24,206 bases of DNA, taken from positions 1,966,905 through 1,991,110 of the forward strand of contig BFEA01000253.1 in NCBI GenBank assembly GCA_003427395.1. The letters run 5' to 3'. This document shows, piece after piece, positions 9,561 through 19,140 of the stretch. The notes under the pieces are model-generated. The model did not search any database, had not been told where the DNA came from, and saw only the letters and a program-made list of their open reading frames with translations. Within the stretch, counting starts at the first letter, position 1. Each line of letters opens with the position of its first letter. Position numbers and translations under genes: made by a program. This DNA comes from Chara braunii. Taxonomy: Eukaryota; Streptophyta; Charophyceae; Charales; Characeae.

Positions 9561-10921
9561 GGTTGGCCAGGTGGTGCGGTTGCGCTGTGCAGCCTGCACG
9601 AACGGTTGTGCATGCTCCCGCAGTCGAAGGGGGGGGGGATTCACTTGCGTTTACCCAGTTCAGGTGCAGCCTCCGACAGACCTGTGCGTCAAGCTAGCGG
9701 AGGGGAATGAGACTGAAGGACGGACGGACGCGACATTGACTGCGCAGTGTTGTAGACTTGAGATCGTGCATCTGCGGGGCGTCTGCCAGAGTTAGAAATA
9801 GCAAGGGACAGTGGTGGGGCTGAGAAACTCACCCGTGGGTTGGGGGTGACCAGAGGCTACGGCTGACTGTGCGGGAGGTATCATTGGCTGCTGGCCCTGC
9901 GGTGATGAGGCTGATGCGGACTGGCTGCGCGCACGGAACTGTTACTATTGCTGTGCATCGCGGTAGAATGTTGTTGTCGACTGTGTACGCATAGACCATA
10001 GCTATTGCTGCGCAGTGGGGCAGACTACTGTTGTGCCTATTGCTGGCGCTGCGTTTACTGCTAGCTGTTGTCGACGGCAAGAGCTGCGAATGAGCTTGTT
10101 GATTGGGCACGATCAGCTGCTGCTGCCGTTTGGCTGTGCGAAGACTACTGTCGCGGGCTGCTGATGGTTGTGCCCTGAACCCTGCCGCGCAGTAGTAAAA
10201 CTGTTACTGCTGCTTGTTGCTGACTGTCGCAGGCTGCGGCACGTTGTCGCCGGCTATAGCCAACCACTACGGTCCGCTATGTGGTGCGACTGGACTTGAG
10301 AAGGGAGGGGGGGTATTGCTGCGAATGGAGAGGTCGGCGAAGTGGTGACCATCGCAGCTTAGAGTCGGAGGTTTGGCCAAGCTGCTACCAGTTGGCCGCC
10401 ATTGGGGGGCCCTCAGGCGCATCAAGAGAACAAGGCCCTCTCGCGCGAGTCTGAGAGCAACTCTCTTGGATCTTAAAGTCTTAAACTTGTCTCCTTCTAC
10501 CCTTCTTAATCTAAAGTCTAGTCTGTTGGTTCTGAGAGGAAGGCGGAAGGCGGGATTGAAACCCGAATCCGCGCCAAGGTCTCTGTGGGAGGTTCGCCCC
10601 ACCGATCACGGGAGCTCTGTCGGAGCCTATGCGAGGCTCTGGAGGCAGGGAACTGAAAGGTAACCATTGCTTCCCCTCTATATACCTTGGTATAACCCCT
10701 ATCTGTACATTCTGCTATGTTTGACTGAGTACACTGCGTGTATCCCTATTTTGGCTTGAGTTTGACTGGCAGGACATAAGCCAGACTAAATAAAGGAATG
10801 CGTGTGCAATCTCAATTTCAGTTTTGTTGATTTCCTTAATGCAGATTGTGAACACAAGGGGGTGCATCTGGGGGAAGGATGGGTGAAAGGTGGTTTTGCT
10901 TGAGGTTGGCAGGGTCCTATG
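9561..10921. other. Non-coding interior, CTG/TGC-rich, weak promoter and polyA signals
   Basis: From 9880 to 10260 the sequence is loosely repetitive, with words such as ACTGTTACTATTGCTG and TGCTGCGCAGT but no fixed period. A 96-residue plus-strand frame at 10373-10663 is Arg/Leu/Ser-rich and unrecognised. A TATATA string at 10678-10684 and an AATAAA at about 10789 lie in LTR-like order. Without a second copy this is only a suggestion. Confidence 0.35.
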
Positions 10922-11765
10922 GGGTCAGACCACTTCCATAAGATTGGACGACCTGACCGCTGTGTTTTATTTCTGAATTGCATGGAGAGTCAGATCGGTT
11001 CCATAAGATTGGACGGTTTGATTGCTCTGAATTGTGAGGGTTTGACTGTGGCTGACTTCTCAGGGGCCAAACCTGTACCATAAGATTGGAGGGTTTGGTT
11101 GCCATGTTTGATTGGAGTTTGTTCTGTTTCTTTTGTTTCTGATCGAGGAGGCCTGAGCAAGTCCATAAGATTGGACGGCTCAACCCCTTCCTGTTTTATT
11201 CTGAGGGAGTAATTCTCATTGAGGGCAGGGCATGTCCATAAGATTGGGCGACCTTGAACTCATGCCGCACACAGTGGGATCAGAGAGAAACGAATCTGGC
11301 AGAGGACCAGATATGTTGCATAAGATTGGACGGTCTGGCCCAATGCCTCGCACATGTTAGAACCCAAAAGGTTAAATTTTGGCTATATTTTATACTATCT
11401 TATTTATGAACAGGCTAACCAGGTATGGGTTCAATAAGATTGGACGGTCTGGCTATAGCTTATCATGGAATGAAAAGAGTATAACTAAGAGTATAATTGA
11501 AGGTAACCCTGGGCAGGTTGGGCCTTGTTCTAAGATGAACAACTCAGTCTTATGCCCAACTTTTGAACACCAAGCTCAGAGAGGTATATATAATTTGGAT
11601 ATTAAACAGTTCAGGGCGGCTGAGTCTTGTTCTAAGATGAACGACTTAGTCATATGCCCCAAAAGGAAGAGGGAAGTAGTTGTGCAACCTGTTCGTATAC
11701 ACTCAATGGCTGAGTCAGGCAGGTTCGCTAAGATTGGACGGCTTGACTTTATGCCCTATGTAAGT
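10922..11765 (+). repeat. Ten-copy stem-loop array with invariant TAAGAT loop and covarying stems
   Basis: The hexamer TAAGAT occurs at 10939, 11004, 11081, 11166, 11239, 11321, 11435, 11531, 11633 and 11729, usually inside CCATAAGATTGGACGG. Around the loop lies a short inner stem (TCCA/TGGA; TTGTTC/GAACAA at 11525-11542; TTGTTC/GAACGA at 11627-11644). Beyond it is an outer stem of 5-7 bp whose sequence differs in nearly every copy yet stays complementary: GGTCAG/CTGACC, TCAGA/TTTGA, CCAAACC/GGTTTGG, TGAGC/GCTCA, CAGGG/CCTTG, CCAGA/TCTGG, TTGGG/CTCAG, CTGAG/CTTAG, GTCAGGC/GCTTGAC. Six or seven copies have about two extra bases on the 5' side between the stems. Many copies are followed by ATGCC. 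A 131-residue frame at 11379-11774 runs through the last four copies. Function unknown. Confidence 0.75.
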
Positions 11766-12039
11766 CGGGTATAAGGGAATAAAGCATCGAGAAATTACGA
11801 ACTATTGTTTGCAAAGTTTGACTTGGGGTGGTGAGAGTACTTACCTTTGTGGTTTGACATTGCATGTGGCTGAGTGAGGCTACTACTGGGTTTTAGTTTC
11901 AGGTTGACAGGTAGTTGCTTTAGAGGCTTGCCTCGTGCTAGAGCGATAGGAGTTAGTTTCAATTTCTGCATTTTTTTAGCTAAGTTTTTTTTACTTAGAT
12001 TGATTTTCGCATTTTCTGGATCTTTTGTTGTACTTGGCC

Positions 12040-12355
12040 TTGTATAAATTTTGGTAAGCTACTTTCTCTACGGGAAGCGCTACCGAAATTTCTACAAATC
12101 TAAGCAGTTAGTCAAATTTTGACTTTTCAAAGTTCAACTTGTCTAAAGTTTATATATGACTTAGTAAAAATCTGGAAAGTCTCATTTTCTAAAGGGAGTG
12201 CTGCCTAAATTTTTGCTAATTCGGGGATTTAGACAAGATTGGACCTTGAAAAGTCAAAAGACTATTTCTGTTTTCGTATTCGGGCTGATACAAATTCTGA
12301 AAAGACACTTTTCCTACGGGAAGCGCTGCCGAAATTTTCTCGATTTAGAGGAGTT
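12040..12355 (+). repeat. Tandem triplicate, about 123 bp unit
   Basis: The block CTACGGGAAGCGCTNCCGAAATTT occurs at about 12069, 12190 (degenerate) and 12315. Each is preceded by a T-rich stretch and followed by words such as GATTTAGA and TTGACTTTTCAAAG. Period is about 122-124 bp, and the middle copy is the most diverged. Open frames at 12198-12482 arise from the repeats and are not called. Confidence 0.65.
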
Positions 12356-14099
12356 ATATTATATTTTGACAGGTGGAGATTCCGGCGATCCACCCTGTAT
12401 AGGGGAGATTCTGCTATTAGTCTATCTTTGCTTTAGGCATTGGCTTAGTGGTAGGCTTAGACTTAGTTGGCAGATGACTTGAGTGAGAATGTGCTATGAA
12501 GGTTCATCCCCCATATGCTGATGATTTAGTTTGAGCATTGACATGTCTTATGGTACAGACTTTCGTTGCACTTCGATTCAGGACTTGGATTAGCTTCAGC
12601 TTGATCCTATAAGGATCACCTTCTGTTATCACTGATTACAGGTCGATTGTCGATTCGTCGGTTTACGATTCAAATCCAATCCACTTTTGCTACTCAACCT
12701 AAAGGCTTTAGCCCTGTGGTTTGAATTGTTTCATTGTGTTTTTACCCGGACTTTATTGAATGGCCATTTAACAAAAGTACTGAGTATTTATTTTGGGGAG
12801 TTGCACAAGAGTGAGGTTTACGTGGCTAAAGCGAGGGGTATGAGCATAGAGAATGGTTGAAGTTGACCCCGTGTAGTACGTGAACCTTTGTTGTATTTTC
12901 GATGTGATTGCAGGTATGTTTTGTGGTCCGGACTCTGGATGTGACCGCCTGCGATTACATACATATATGGCTAAGAGGAGTCCCACTGTGACTGTGAGAA
13001 GTGATCGTCCTATATAAATAAACCTATGTGTATACTTATAAGGGCTCTGAGTATTTGAGAGGCCTACTGTAATTGAGCATAAGGGTTAACCAGATTGTGT
13101 CTTGAGAGAAAAGGGGGATTCCCTTTTTACCCTTGCTTTCAGAGTTGTATGGTTGGACGTTGTAGTCCGTGACAGCCGTCAAAGTCAAACCCCTTGACTT
13201 TTGTCCAGGTCCGGAGCAGGACTTACCCCCAGGGCCGCAAGAAACGACTGCCACCACAGGTATGGACCTGTGTACCACCCACTGTGCACAGAGTGCAGAA
13301 GAGGGTGTGTGGTCTTCAACCGCGCATGGCGGTTGTCCAGCGTCGAGAGATTAGCCCTCAAGGCGCGTGTCAACCGACACTTGAGTGTCGAATGTGACCC
13401 TCGAGATTAACGAGGACGACACAGTTATGAGTATTACATGGTACGCCATCGTTGCGACTGCTTGCGTACGCCTGCATTGCGAGTCGATATGAGTAGGCCC
13501 TGCGTTCGCGAGGTTTTATACTAAGTCTCGCGTGCTGCGCCTATTCGATTTCCGCATTGGGAAGTTATGGGTTGGCTACCGAGGGGCTAGGAGTGTTGTC
13601 GCGTTGTTTGTGTTGTGTCGTGTTGTATGTGCGTTTGTGTGTTTTATTTTCGTGTTCGTAAACTGGTGTGCGCGTGGTGTGTGGGATGCGTCCTAGTCGA
13701 CCGACGATGGACCGCGCTTGGGACCTCAACCCCCCAAGATGTCGGTTCGCGTGCGGGTCCGATAGGCGTATTACCGCGTGTACCCCCTATGCTACAGCGA
13801 ACGAGAAATGCCCTCGGCTGGTCCACCTCTGCGATTGCAACTGATTAGCTTTCGTACTGTGGACTGGTAGCTCGGCGGGGATACGCCCAACGAAGGGAGG
13901 TGACAACTCCCGTAAGGTGGAGGTAAGTTGTGCCTCGCGTAGGCCCTATCCTGTCGTAGGGGCTTGCGAGAGGTACGGCTGGCGCACTCGGCCGGAGCGG
14001 CCTAAGGAAGCTCCATTTGTGTGTTCGTGACGAGGTTGGTCCACTCCTGCGTGACGCGGCCGAGAGGGTCCCGCGCTGCCGAGTGCGGTGCCGGACCGA
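12356..14099. other. Non-coding interior, no supported gene
   Basis: Contains the palindrome at 12604-12619 shared with 3895-3910, a TATAAATA near 13013, and the 7-bp hairpin CGACACT-tg-AGTGTCG near 13374-13389. Overlapping plus frames at 13169-13410 include a Cys/His-rich stretch (C..H..C..C..C) that could mimic a zinc knuckle. Three frames are open at once and none is convincing. Remaining sequence to 14099 is GC-rich with small hairpins and no recognised repeat. Confidence 0.35.
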
Positions 14100-14378
14100 T
14101 GCGCCCGACAGCGGGTTGCTCCACCCTGTAACCTAGCGTGGGGGATTTTCTGGATTGGGTCGCACCGCTCTGTAACCTCTTAGTGGGGGTGTGAGGCCTA
14201 GTAGAGACTAGGTATTGAGGATATGATGGCTGAGGCAGGCTAAGGTGGTGCTGTTAAATCACACTAAGGTAGTTTGTTCTCTGGCCGAAAACTGTCAGGG
14301 GATAATGATCGAGGTTCTCATTTTGTTCTCGGTTGTTCACGGCGGTCTTGAGAATGTCTTAGGATTCTGGGTACTTCT
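14100..14378 (+). repeat. Partial copies of the 130-bp unit upstream of direct repeat 2
   Basis: Two CCTGTAACCT-like blocks (about 14126 and 14170) occur, the second followed by GTGAGGCCTAGTAGAGA. This is the motif order found in both direct repeats and at 6985-7095. The unit is therefore spread over a wider region than the direct repeats themselves. Confidence 0.5.
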
Positions 14379-14817
14379 TGCAACTCACTTTAGGCTTCTT
14401 TGATGCTGTCATATTCATGGATCTGCAGTTTTGTTTATGCCAGAACGATGCTGGCTGGTGCTGGGGGGTTACCCTGTAACCTGTTGATAGCAGAAACATG
14501 AGGCCTGGTAGAGAGATCCGGGGACGTCTTTGGGGGGGCATTCCAAGGGAAAACCAAGGGTTGCTTTCGGGACGACGCTGGCCGGAGTTGGGGTGAGTCG
14601 TGTTGCACTGTAACCTAGTAGGGTGGGGGCATCAAACCTGGGAGACTCGGCAGGAATTAAGACAGTGTTAGAGAATTTTAGAGTGTCTTGTAAGGGATTC
14701 CAGGGGTTCTGAGCATTCAAAAAGACTTCTGTGGCTTTCCTTTTTTTACTTAGTAATTGTTGCTCGAGTGGCCTAGCAATAGGTTAACAGTTATCCGTGT
14801 TTTTCCTAAAATTTCCT
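14379..14817 (+). repeat. Direct repeat copy 2 (about 440 bp), possible LTR
   Basis: Matches 6246-6672 almost end to end. One obvious indel near 14750 adds about 12 bases (AGTAATTGTTGC-like). The minus-strand frame through both copies is a shadow. Similarity stops at 14817, where a poly(A) retroposon follows, so the original right boundary may be hidden. Confidence 0.6.
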
Positions 14818-14922
14818 AAACTCTTGGCCCTGGTATTTCAAATGATATGTATAATTCTATATGGGATGCTGGGCCCGGTTCCTAGCAAGTTTTGCTCCCC
14901 ACGAATAAACTGGAGCATTCGT

Positions 14923-14953
<31 letters not shown>
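14818..14953 (+). mobile_element. Retroposon tail with A30
   Basis: Carries the family block GGGATGCTGGGCCC at 14863, whose stem is kept by a wobble (GCTGGG/CCTAGC). A variant of 'GCTCCCCACCAATAGA..GGAGC' follows, then 30 A at 14924-14953. It lacks the second hairpin. The left boundary is set only by where similarity to direct repeat 1 ends. Confidence 0.65.
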
Positions 14954-14957
<4 letters not shown>

Positions 14958-15011
14958 TTTACAAGAACTAGGTGTACATGTGCATGCTCTTATCATTACC
15001 CTTAGATGGAC

Positions 15012-16233
15012 GAAAAAACAACAAAATTAGCTTCGCTGCAATGACAACTTGAGCACCGCTGCCTGCTGACAATGGACTGGCTGATAGAAAGGACAAACCT
15101 GGAACAAAGAGGGCAAGCCCTGCCCTGGTGTAGGCTTTGCACCGATGTGTTCCCCTCCAGAAAAGTGTCAGAAACAATTGAACACATATTTCTTCAGTGC
15201 CCCGGAGCGGTGTGGCTGTGGAGATGGTGGGACAAAATCTGGGATCAATCAGAAACCCAGATCCGGTGGCCGTGGAATTGGAAAACCTTGCTATGCGAAA
15301 CCTACCCTACGGACCAACTAGACGACTTCACCAGTAACATGTTCAAACTAGGTTGTAGGGTGGTGCTCTGGGCCCTCTGGAGACGGCGCTGCACATATTA
15401 AATGGAAAGAGCAAGACTGGAAGGCCCAGACTTCACAGAAAGCATACAACAACAGATCCAAACAAAAATAAGAGAAAAATGGGAGAAAGTCAGGAAGCAA
15501 ATCCAGTTATTACACACACACAAAGTCATCCAATAAAAAATCAAGGATTTTAGCCTGAGCTGGGGGAGGATTGGGGAAATTGAATGGAAAGGCGGACCAA
15601 AAGGTCTAGAGGAGGGACAAGGGAGGAGGGATTTAGTAAGGGACTACCGACTCCTTTTTCACGAGTGGACTAAGATCGATACAGCAATCCCCATGAGACC
15701 CAACGATGACTTTCCCGATCCTTTCCCCCCCTTTTCAAATTGCTTGGTTGGTCTGGGATGGTATGGGAGAGACTGAGGACAAAAGGCAAGATGGTATTAC
15801 GGCAGGCTCCTAACACAAGGTCCTAGTTTTACTTAGTTCGTTCACTCAGCTCTCTGCTCAGCAATTCAAGAAAGGAGGGAGGGACTAGCCTTTTAGTAGT
15901 GGATATCTGGCGCCTGGTACAAGGGTGAAGAGGTTTCCTCCCTCCCCATAATTACCTGCACAGTTAATCCTCTGGATACCAAAGCAATCAATGCTGGCAG
16001 GTGTCGCAGTCAATTTCCATCATCCATGTTGTTCTTATTGTAAAAGGACGCTGGACCCGTTTTTCAGCAGGTGATGCTCCCCACCAATAGACGGAGCCTC
16101 TCCCCGGATGCTAGTGGTGACTGATCTCATCAGCACCACTAGCACTACAGGGGATGGTGTTCTCAAAAAAAAAAAAAAGGGAGGGTAAAAAAAAAAAAGA
16201 AGGGAGGGTTAAAAAAAAAAAAAAAAAAAAAAA
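15012..16233 (+). mobile_element. 5'-truncated L1-type LINE with target-site duplication
   Basis: Flanked by AGATGGAC at 15004-15011 and 16234-16241, a typical 8-bp target-site duplication. From 5' to 3' it contains the end of a reverse transcriptase ORF with a zinc-knuckle motif, an untranslated region, the two-hairpin 3' module (from 16046), and an A tail interrupted twice by GGGAGGGT-like words (16166-16233). The module's second hairpin is perfect: TGCTAGTGGTG pairs with CACCACTAGCA (about 16109-16144). The 5' truncation removes all upstream domains, which is normal for LINE copies. It is a dead copy. Confidence 0.85.
15072..15536 (+). pseudogene. LINE reverse transcriptase C-terminal fragment (zf-RVT), interrupted
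   Basis: The frame from 15072 to the TAA at 15399-15401 gives 109 residues. C20-x2-C23 followed by H38-x4-C43 within an 'IEHIFLQC' context is the zinc-binding domain found after plant non-LTR reverse transcriptases. A Trp-rich segment (residues about 48-54) and a second one near the end (LWALWRRR) also match that family in style. After the in-frame TAA the same frame stays open for 44 more codons to 15536 in Lys/Glu/Gln-rich sequence, so the TAA is probably a disabling mutation. No polymerase or endonuclease domain remains. Confidence 0.8.
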
Positions 16234-16241
16234 AGATGGAC

Positions 16242-16460
16242 CTTCGGGATGTTCGAAAACAAGCGCTAACTTGCGCTGCGGACCGGCCGGCAAGGCTCGG
16301 CCGCACTCCGTGGACTGGCGCAGGGGTGGCGAATGCCATCGCTGCGTTTGATCATCCTAGTGCCCGTCCGACACTTCGGCCCGGGCGTAGGTGGGGTTTT
16401 TCCACGTGGCAGTTTAAGGAGACATCACGACGGCGTGATGGAATCAAGCTTAGATTAAAG
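16242..16460. other. Flank between LINE and the Asn/Asp-rich locus
   Basis: GC-rich sequence directly after the LINE target duplication. A plus frame beginning at 16236 is open through it, but its ATG lies within the duplicated target, so the start is not credible as a gene start. Confidence 0.35.
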
Positions 16461-17783
16461 AAGTGGCGCGGTTGTTTGGGGGTCGACTTCGACAACATAA
16501 CAAGATACAATAACATCAAGATTACTGACAACAACGGCCTCAACTATGACTACATCGACAACACAGATGACGATGGAGGCGGCGTCCATGCATGACGTTG
16601 TTGCTGCTGCCATGCTTGAAGAGGAGGGAGCCGCGCTGGAGATGGTGCGGATGCATAAGCAACAAATGGACGAGTTCTATGCCGTGCTTATTCAACATCG
16701 ACACAATCTACCAGCAGAACTTCTAGAGGAGGGTGAGGAGCTGTTCAGCGGTTGGGAGGAGGAGCTCCATGCAAATCTCCCTTTTCAACGATTGGGCGTT
16801 ATTGAAAAAGCATAGGTGATGGCAGAGTTGGGTGAGTGTACTGAAGTGCTGAGGAAAGTGAGGGGAATCTTCGTTGAACTTTGGGAGGGGTTGTACGGGA
16901 ATACAACGCGTGATGTTGCGAAAGGGCGCTGTTGCGTGGGGCCTGAGGAGGGGCAGGTGCTGCGTGCTACGTAGCAGGATCGTTCGTGTGAAGCGGGCGA
17001 CGCTTGTATTTCGGTAGCTTCCCTTATTGAGGAGGTTGCAATTCGCCGTGGGAAGCTTGAGGAGGGGCAAGGTTCTTGTGGCAAACTGGAGGAGAGCTTG
17101 TTTGCGGGCGACGAGGATTGCCTTCAGCAGGAAGGGGGGGTGATCCCCATTGTGAGAATTATAACAACAACAACAACAACAACAACGGCGGCTTCAACGG
17201 GAATATCGACGATGAGTTTACGTTGTTTGTGGCGCAGGGCGTAATCGACGCTAGCAGAAATGACGTCGATCTCATGTGCATCGCCGTCTGCAACAACAAC
17301 AAAAACAACAACAACAACAACACAGACAAAAGTAATGACAACAATGACGATGACAACGTTTGCATGGACAAATACGACGATAACAGTGACTGTGGCGGTG
17401 TCGCTCTCACTGGAGCTGTTATCTACAAGGACAACAATGATGATAACTTGGACTCCGGTGACGGGGACAACAACATCGGTTACGATGATAACAACAGTGA
17501 CACCAATATCAATAACAGCATAGTTGCTGGCCCTCGAGTATGCATTCAGGTCAGCCAGGGCGCCAGCGATGAGGGTAAGTTTGCTGGGAGGGTGACAGTT
17601 TTGTGCGTGCTTAGCATGTTGCGGGACTTCCAGTGCGAGTGGAATATCACAGAAATCTCGCCATGGGTTTCGGGTGGGGTCGGGGGGGAGGGTTGGGGGC
17701 AGTGTTGTTGGGGAGAACTCGCAACTTCTTGCTTGTCATGTAATTCTGCGAAAGTGGAATTTGCGCGAGTGGGGGTGGGATAG
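16461..17783 (+). pseudogene. Decayed coding locus, acidic and Asn/Asp-rich
   Basis: Three stretches look protein-coding but fall in different frames. At about 16470-16595 the translation is Asp/Asn/Ile-rich. From 16546 another frame gives a Glu/Leu/Met-rich, coiled-coil-like segment (LEEEG..EMVRMHKQQMDEF) that stays open to about 17243 except for TAG at 16813-16815 and TAG at 16972-16974. From about 17140 to 17783 a third frame encodes runs of Asn and Asp with interspersed normal sequence, ending in a Cys/Trp/Gly-rich tail. The AAC runs (17162-17185, 17291-17321) explain the frame change by repeat slippage. No family is recognised. An alternative is that the low-complexity repeats create the open frames by chance. 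Confidence 0.35.
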
Positions 17784-18241
17784 GAAGGACAAAGGGTGGT
17801 CAACTACAATGAGGCCACAGTGTTTGCTTGGCAGCGTATGAGTGGGGGGCGGGATCATGCGCGTTGGATCTGCGCTGCCTGAAGCTCCTTGCGGTCTTTT
17901 ACAACAATAGATTGTAATGTTAGATTGCCACGTGGCACGTATGACACAGAGGTGCGACGAGCTCGCATTGGGAAGAGGCAATAGGGTGGCTTGTCCGACC
18001 CGTTGGGTTCTGCCATGTGGCTGTTTTGCTAGGATTTCTTTCCCCCCTTTTCGATGAAGAGGCCACATGTATTCTTGCCTGCTCTGACTACCCCTCCTCT
18101 TGCTTCGTAAAGCTTTTTAGGGTAGGCATAGATCTTGCGTTTCAAAGGGTGGGTGTATCAATTGGTTTTCTACTCCCTACTGCTGATTGCCTCTCCTCCT
18201 CATGGCACGATAAGGATTTACATGGTAGACAATGAGGAGCT
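17784..18241. other. No recognisable feature
   Basis: Mixed composition. The open frames seen (17736-18068 minus, 18017-18235 plus) have no motif and no codon pattern distinguishing them from shadows. Confidence 0.4.
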
Positions 18242-18248
18242 CAGAGTA

Positions 18249-18586
18249 TGGGTATGATTTTGGATATAACTTTGGATTACGATGGGCAGTTAATCCCCTC
18301 AGGTAAGGGCAATCAATGCCGCTCATCAGTTGCCTGCCATGCTTGCGTGTCGATTTCGATGACCGTTCAGATGACCGACAAGTGGCAGGCCTACATGAGT
18401 TTGAAATGTTCCTATAACAATCATTTTACATGTCAAGGGACGCTGGACCCATTTTCCAGCAGGTGCTGCTCCCCACCAATAGATGGAGCCTCCCCGAGCA
18501 TGCTAGTGGTGTCTGATCTTATCAGCACCTCTAGCATTCACTCGGGTTGTTTCAAAATAAATAAATAAAAAAAAGGAAAAAAAAAA
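18249..18586 (+). mobile_element. 5'-truncated LINE 3' end with two-hairpin module
   Basis: Shares with the LINE at 15012-16233 the untranslated block CAGTTAATCCCCT..GGCAATCAATGCCG (18285-18330) and the 3' module from GGGACGCTGG at 18437. The first hairpin is GCTGGA/TCCAGC. The second, TGCTAGTGGTG/CACCTCTAGCA, has one mismatch. The tail is A-rich (AAATAAATAAAA). A possible 7-bp target duplication, CAGAGTA, lies at 18242-18248 and 18587-18593. It is short, so this boundary is tentative. Confidence 0.7.
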
Positions 18587-18696
18587 CAGAGTAACTTACA
18601 GGAAGATACGATGACAAACATCCTGGCTTTGCATTTTTGGTTGTGTACTTGAGAAGAAATGAAATCCTGGATGACCTGCAAAATTATAGCACTGTG

Positions 18697-18860
18697 GTAC
18701 TTTTTTTTTTCTTTTCCTTTTTTCTTTTCCTTTTTTCTTTTTCCTTGAAAGCCCAGGTTGTTGTAGAGGTCGGATACTGGGCAGACAACAGTCCCCCACA
18801 GTAATTGGCCACTCGGCTGTCCAGATGAACCCCCCTGAAGACCCCACCCACCCTTCCTCT
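18697..18860 (-). mobile_element. Second retroposon family, 3' end on minus strand
   Basis: On the minus strand the sequence ends CCTCTACAACAACCTGGGCT followed by an A/G-rich tail (plus-strand T/C tract at 18697-18745). The same 3' end occurs on the plus strand at 21772-21800 before the AATA repeat. Upstream similarity, a GACTGT..CCAGTATCC-like stretch, is weak. The 5' boundary is not defined. Confidence 0.5.
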
Positions 18861-19140
18861 CATATCTTTGCCCTGGCGCACCCCCACCCTCCCTGTCCTA
18901 CCCAAGTGTTAACCACCCAGGACCATCACCCATCACCATCTTGGCGGGGTGACCTGACCAGACAGTGGTTGCAGGCACCCGGGCTAAGCAGAGACCCCTA
19001 CCCCCTGCTCAGCCCTAGTTGAAGCACACACCGTGCAAGCCCAATTGCACGGGGACTTCGAGAGCTAGGTGTGAACATGCTACTACAGGTCTTCATGAGG
19101 GTGCACAGTGACTCCCATCTAGCACAGTAGACTTACGATC
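18861..19140. other. No recognisable feature
   Basis: C-rich sequence with no ORF or repeat relation recognised, running up to the start of the GATAGCCTA array. Confidence 0.4.

Noticed and set aside
9300-9795. Overlapping open frames across the (GA)n tract
   Set aside because: Produced by the microsatellite. They have no motif and conflict with each other.
10666-10830. Complete solo LTR with TATA and AATAAA signals
   Set aside because: The order is suggestive, but there is no second copy, no TG..CA ends and no target duplication.
10922-11765. CRISPR-like array (short conserved repeat with variable spacers)
   Set aside because: Spacing varies from 65 to 114 bp, the conserved part is only about 15 bp, the flanks are palindromic and change with the copy, no cas genes are present, and the context is eukaryotic.
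13169-13410. Cys/His-rich open frame as a gag-type zinc knuckle
   Set aside because: The spacing does not match the CCHC pattern, and two other frames are open over the same bases.
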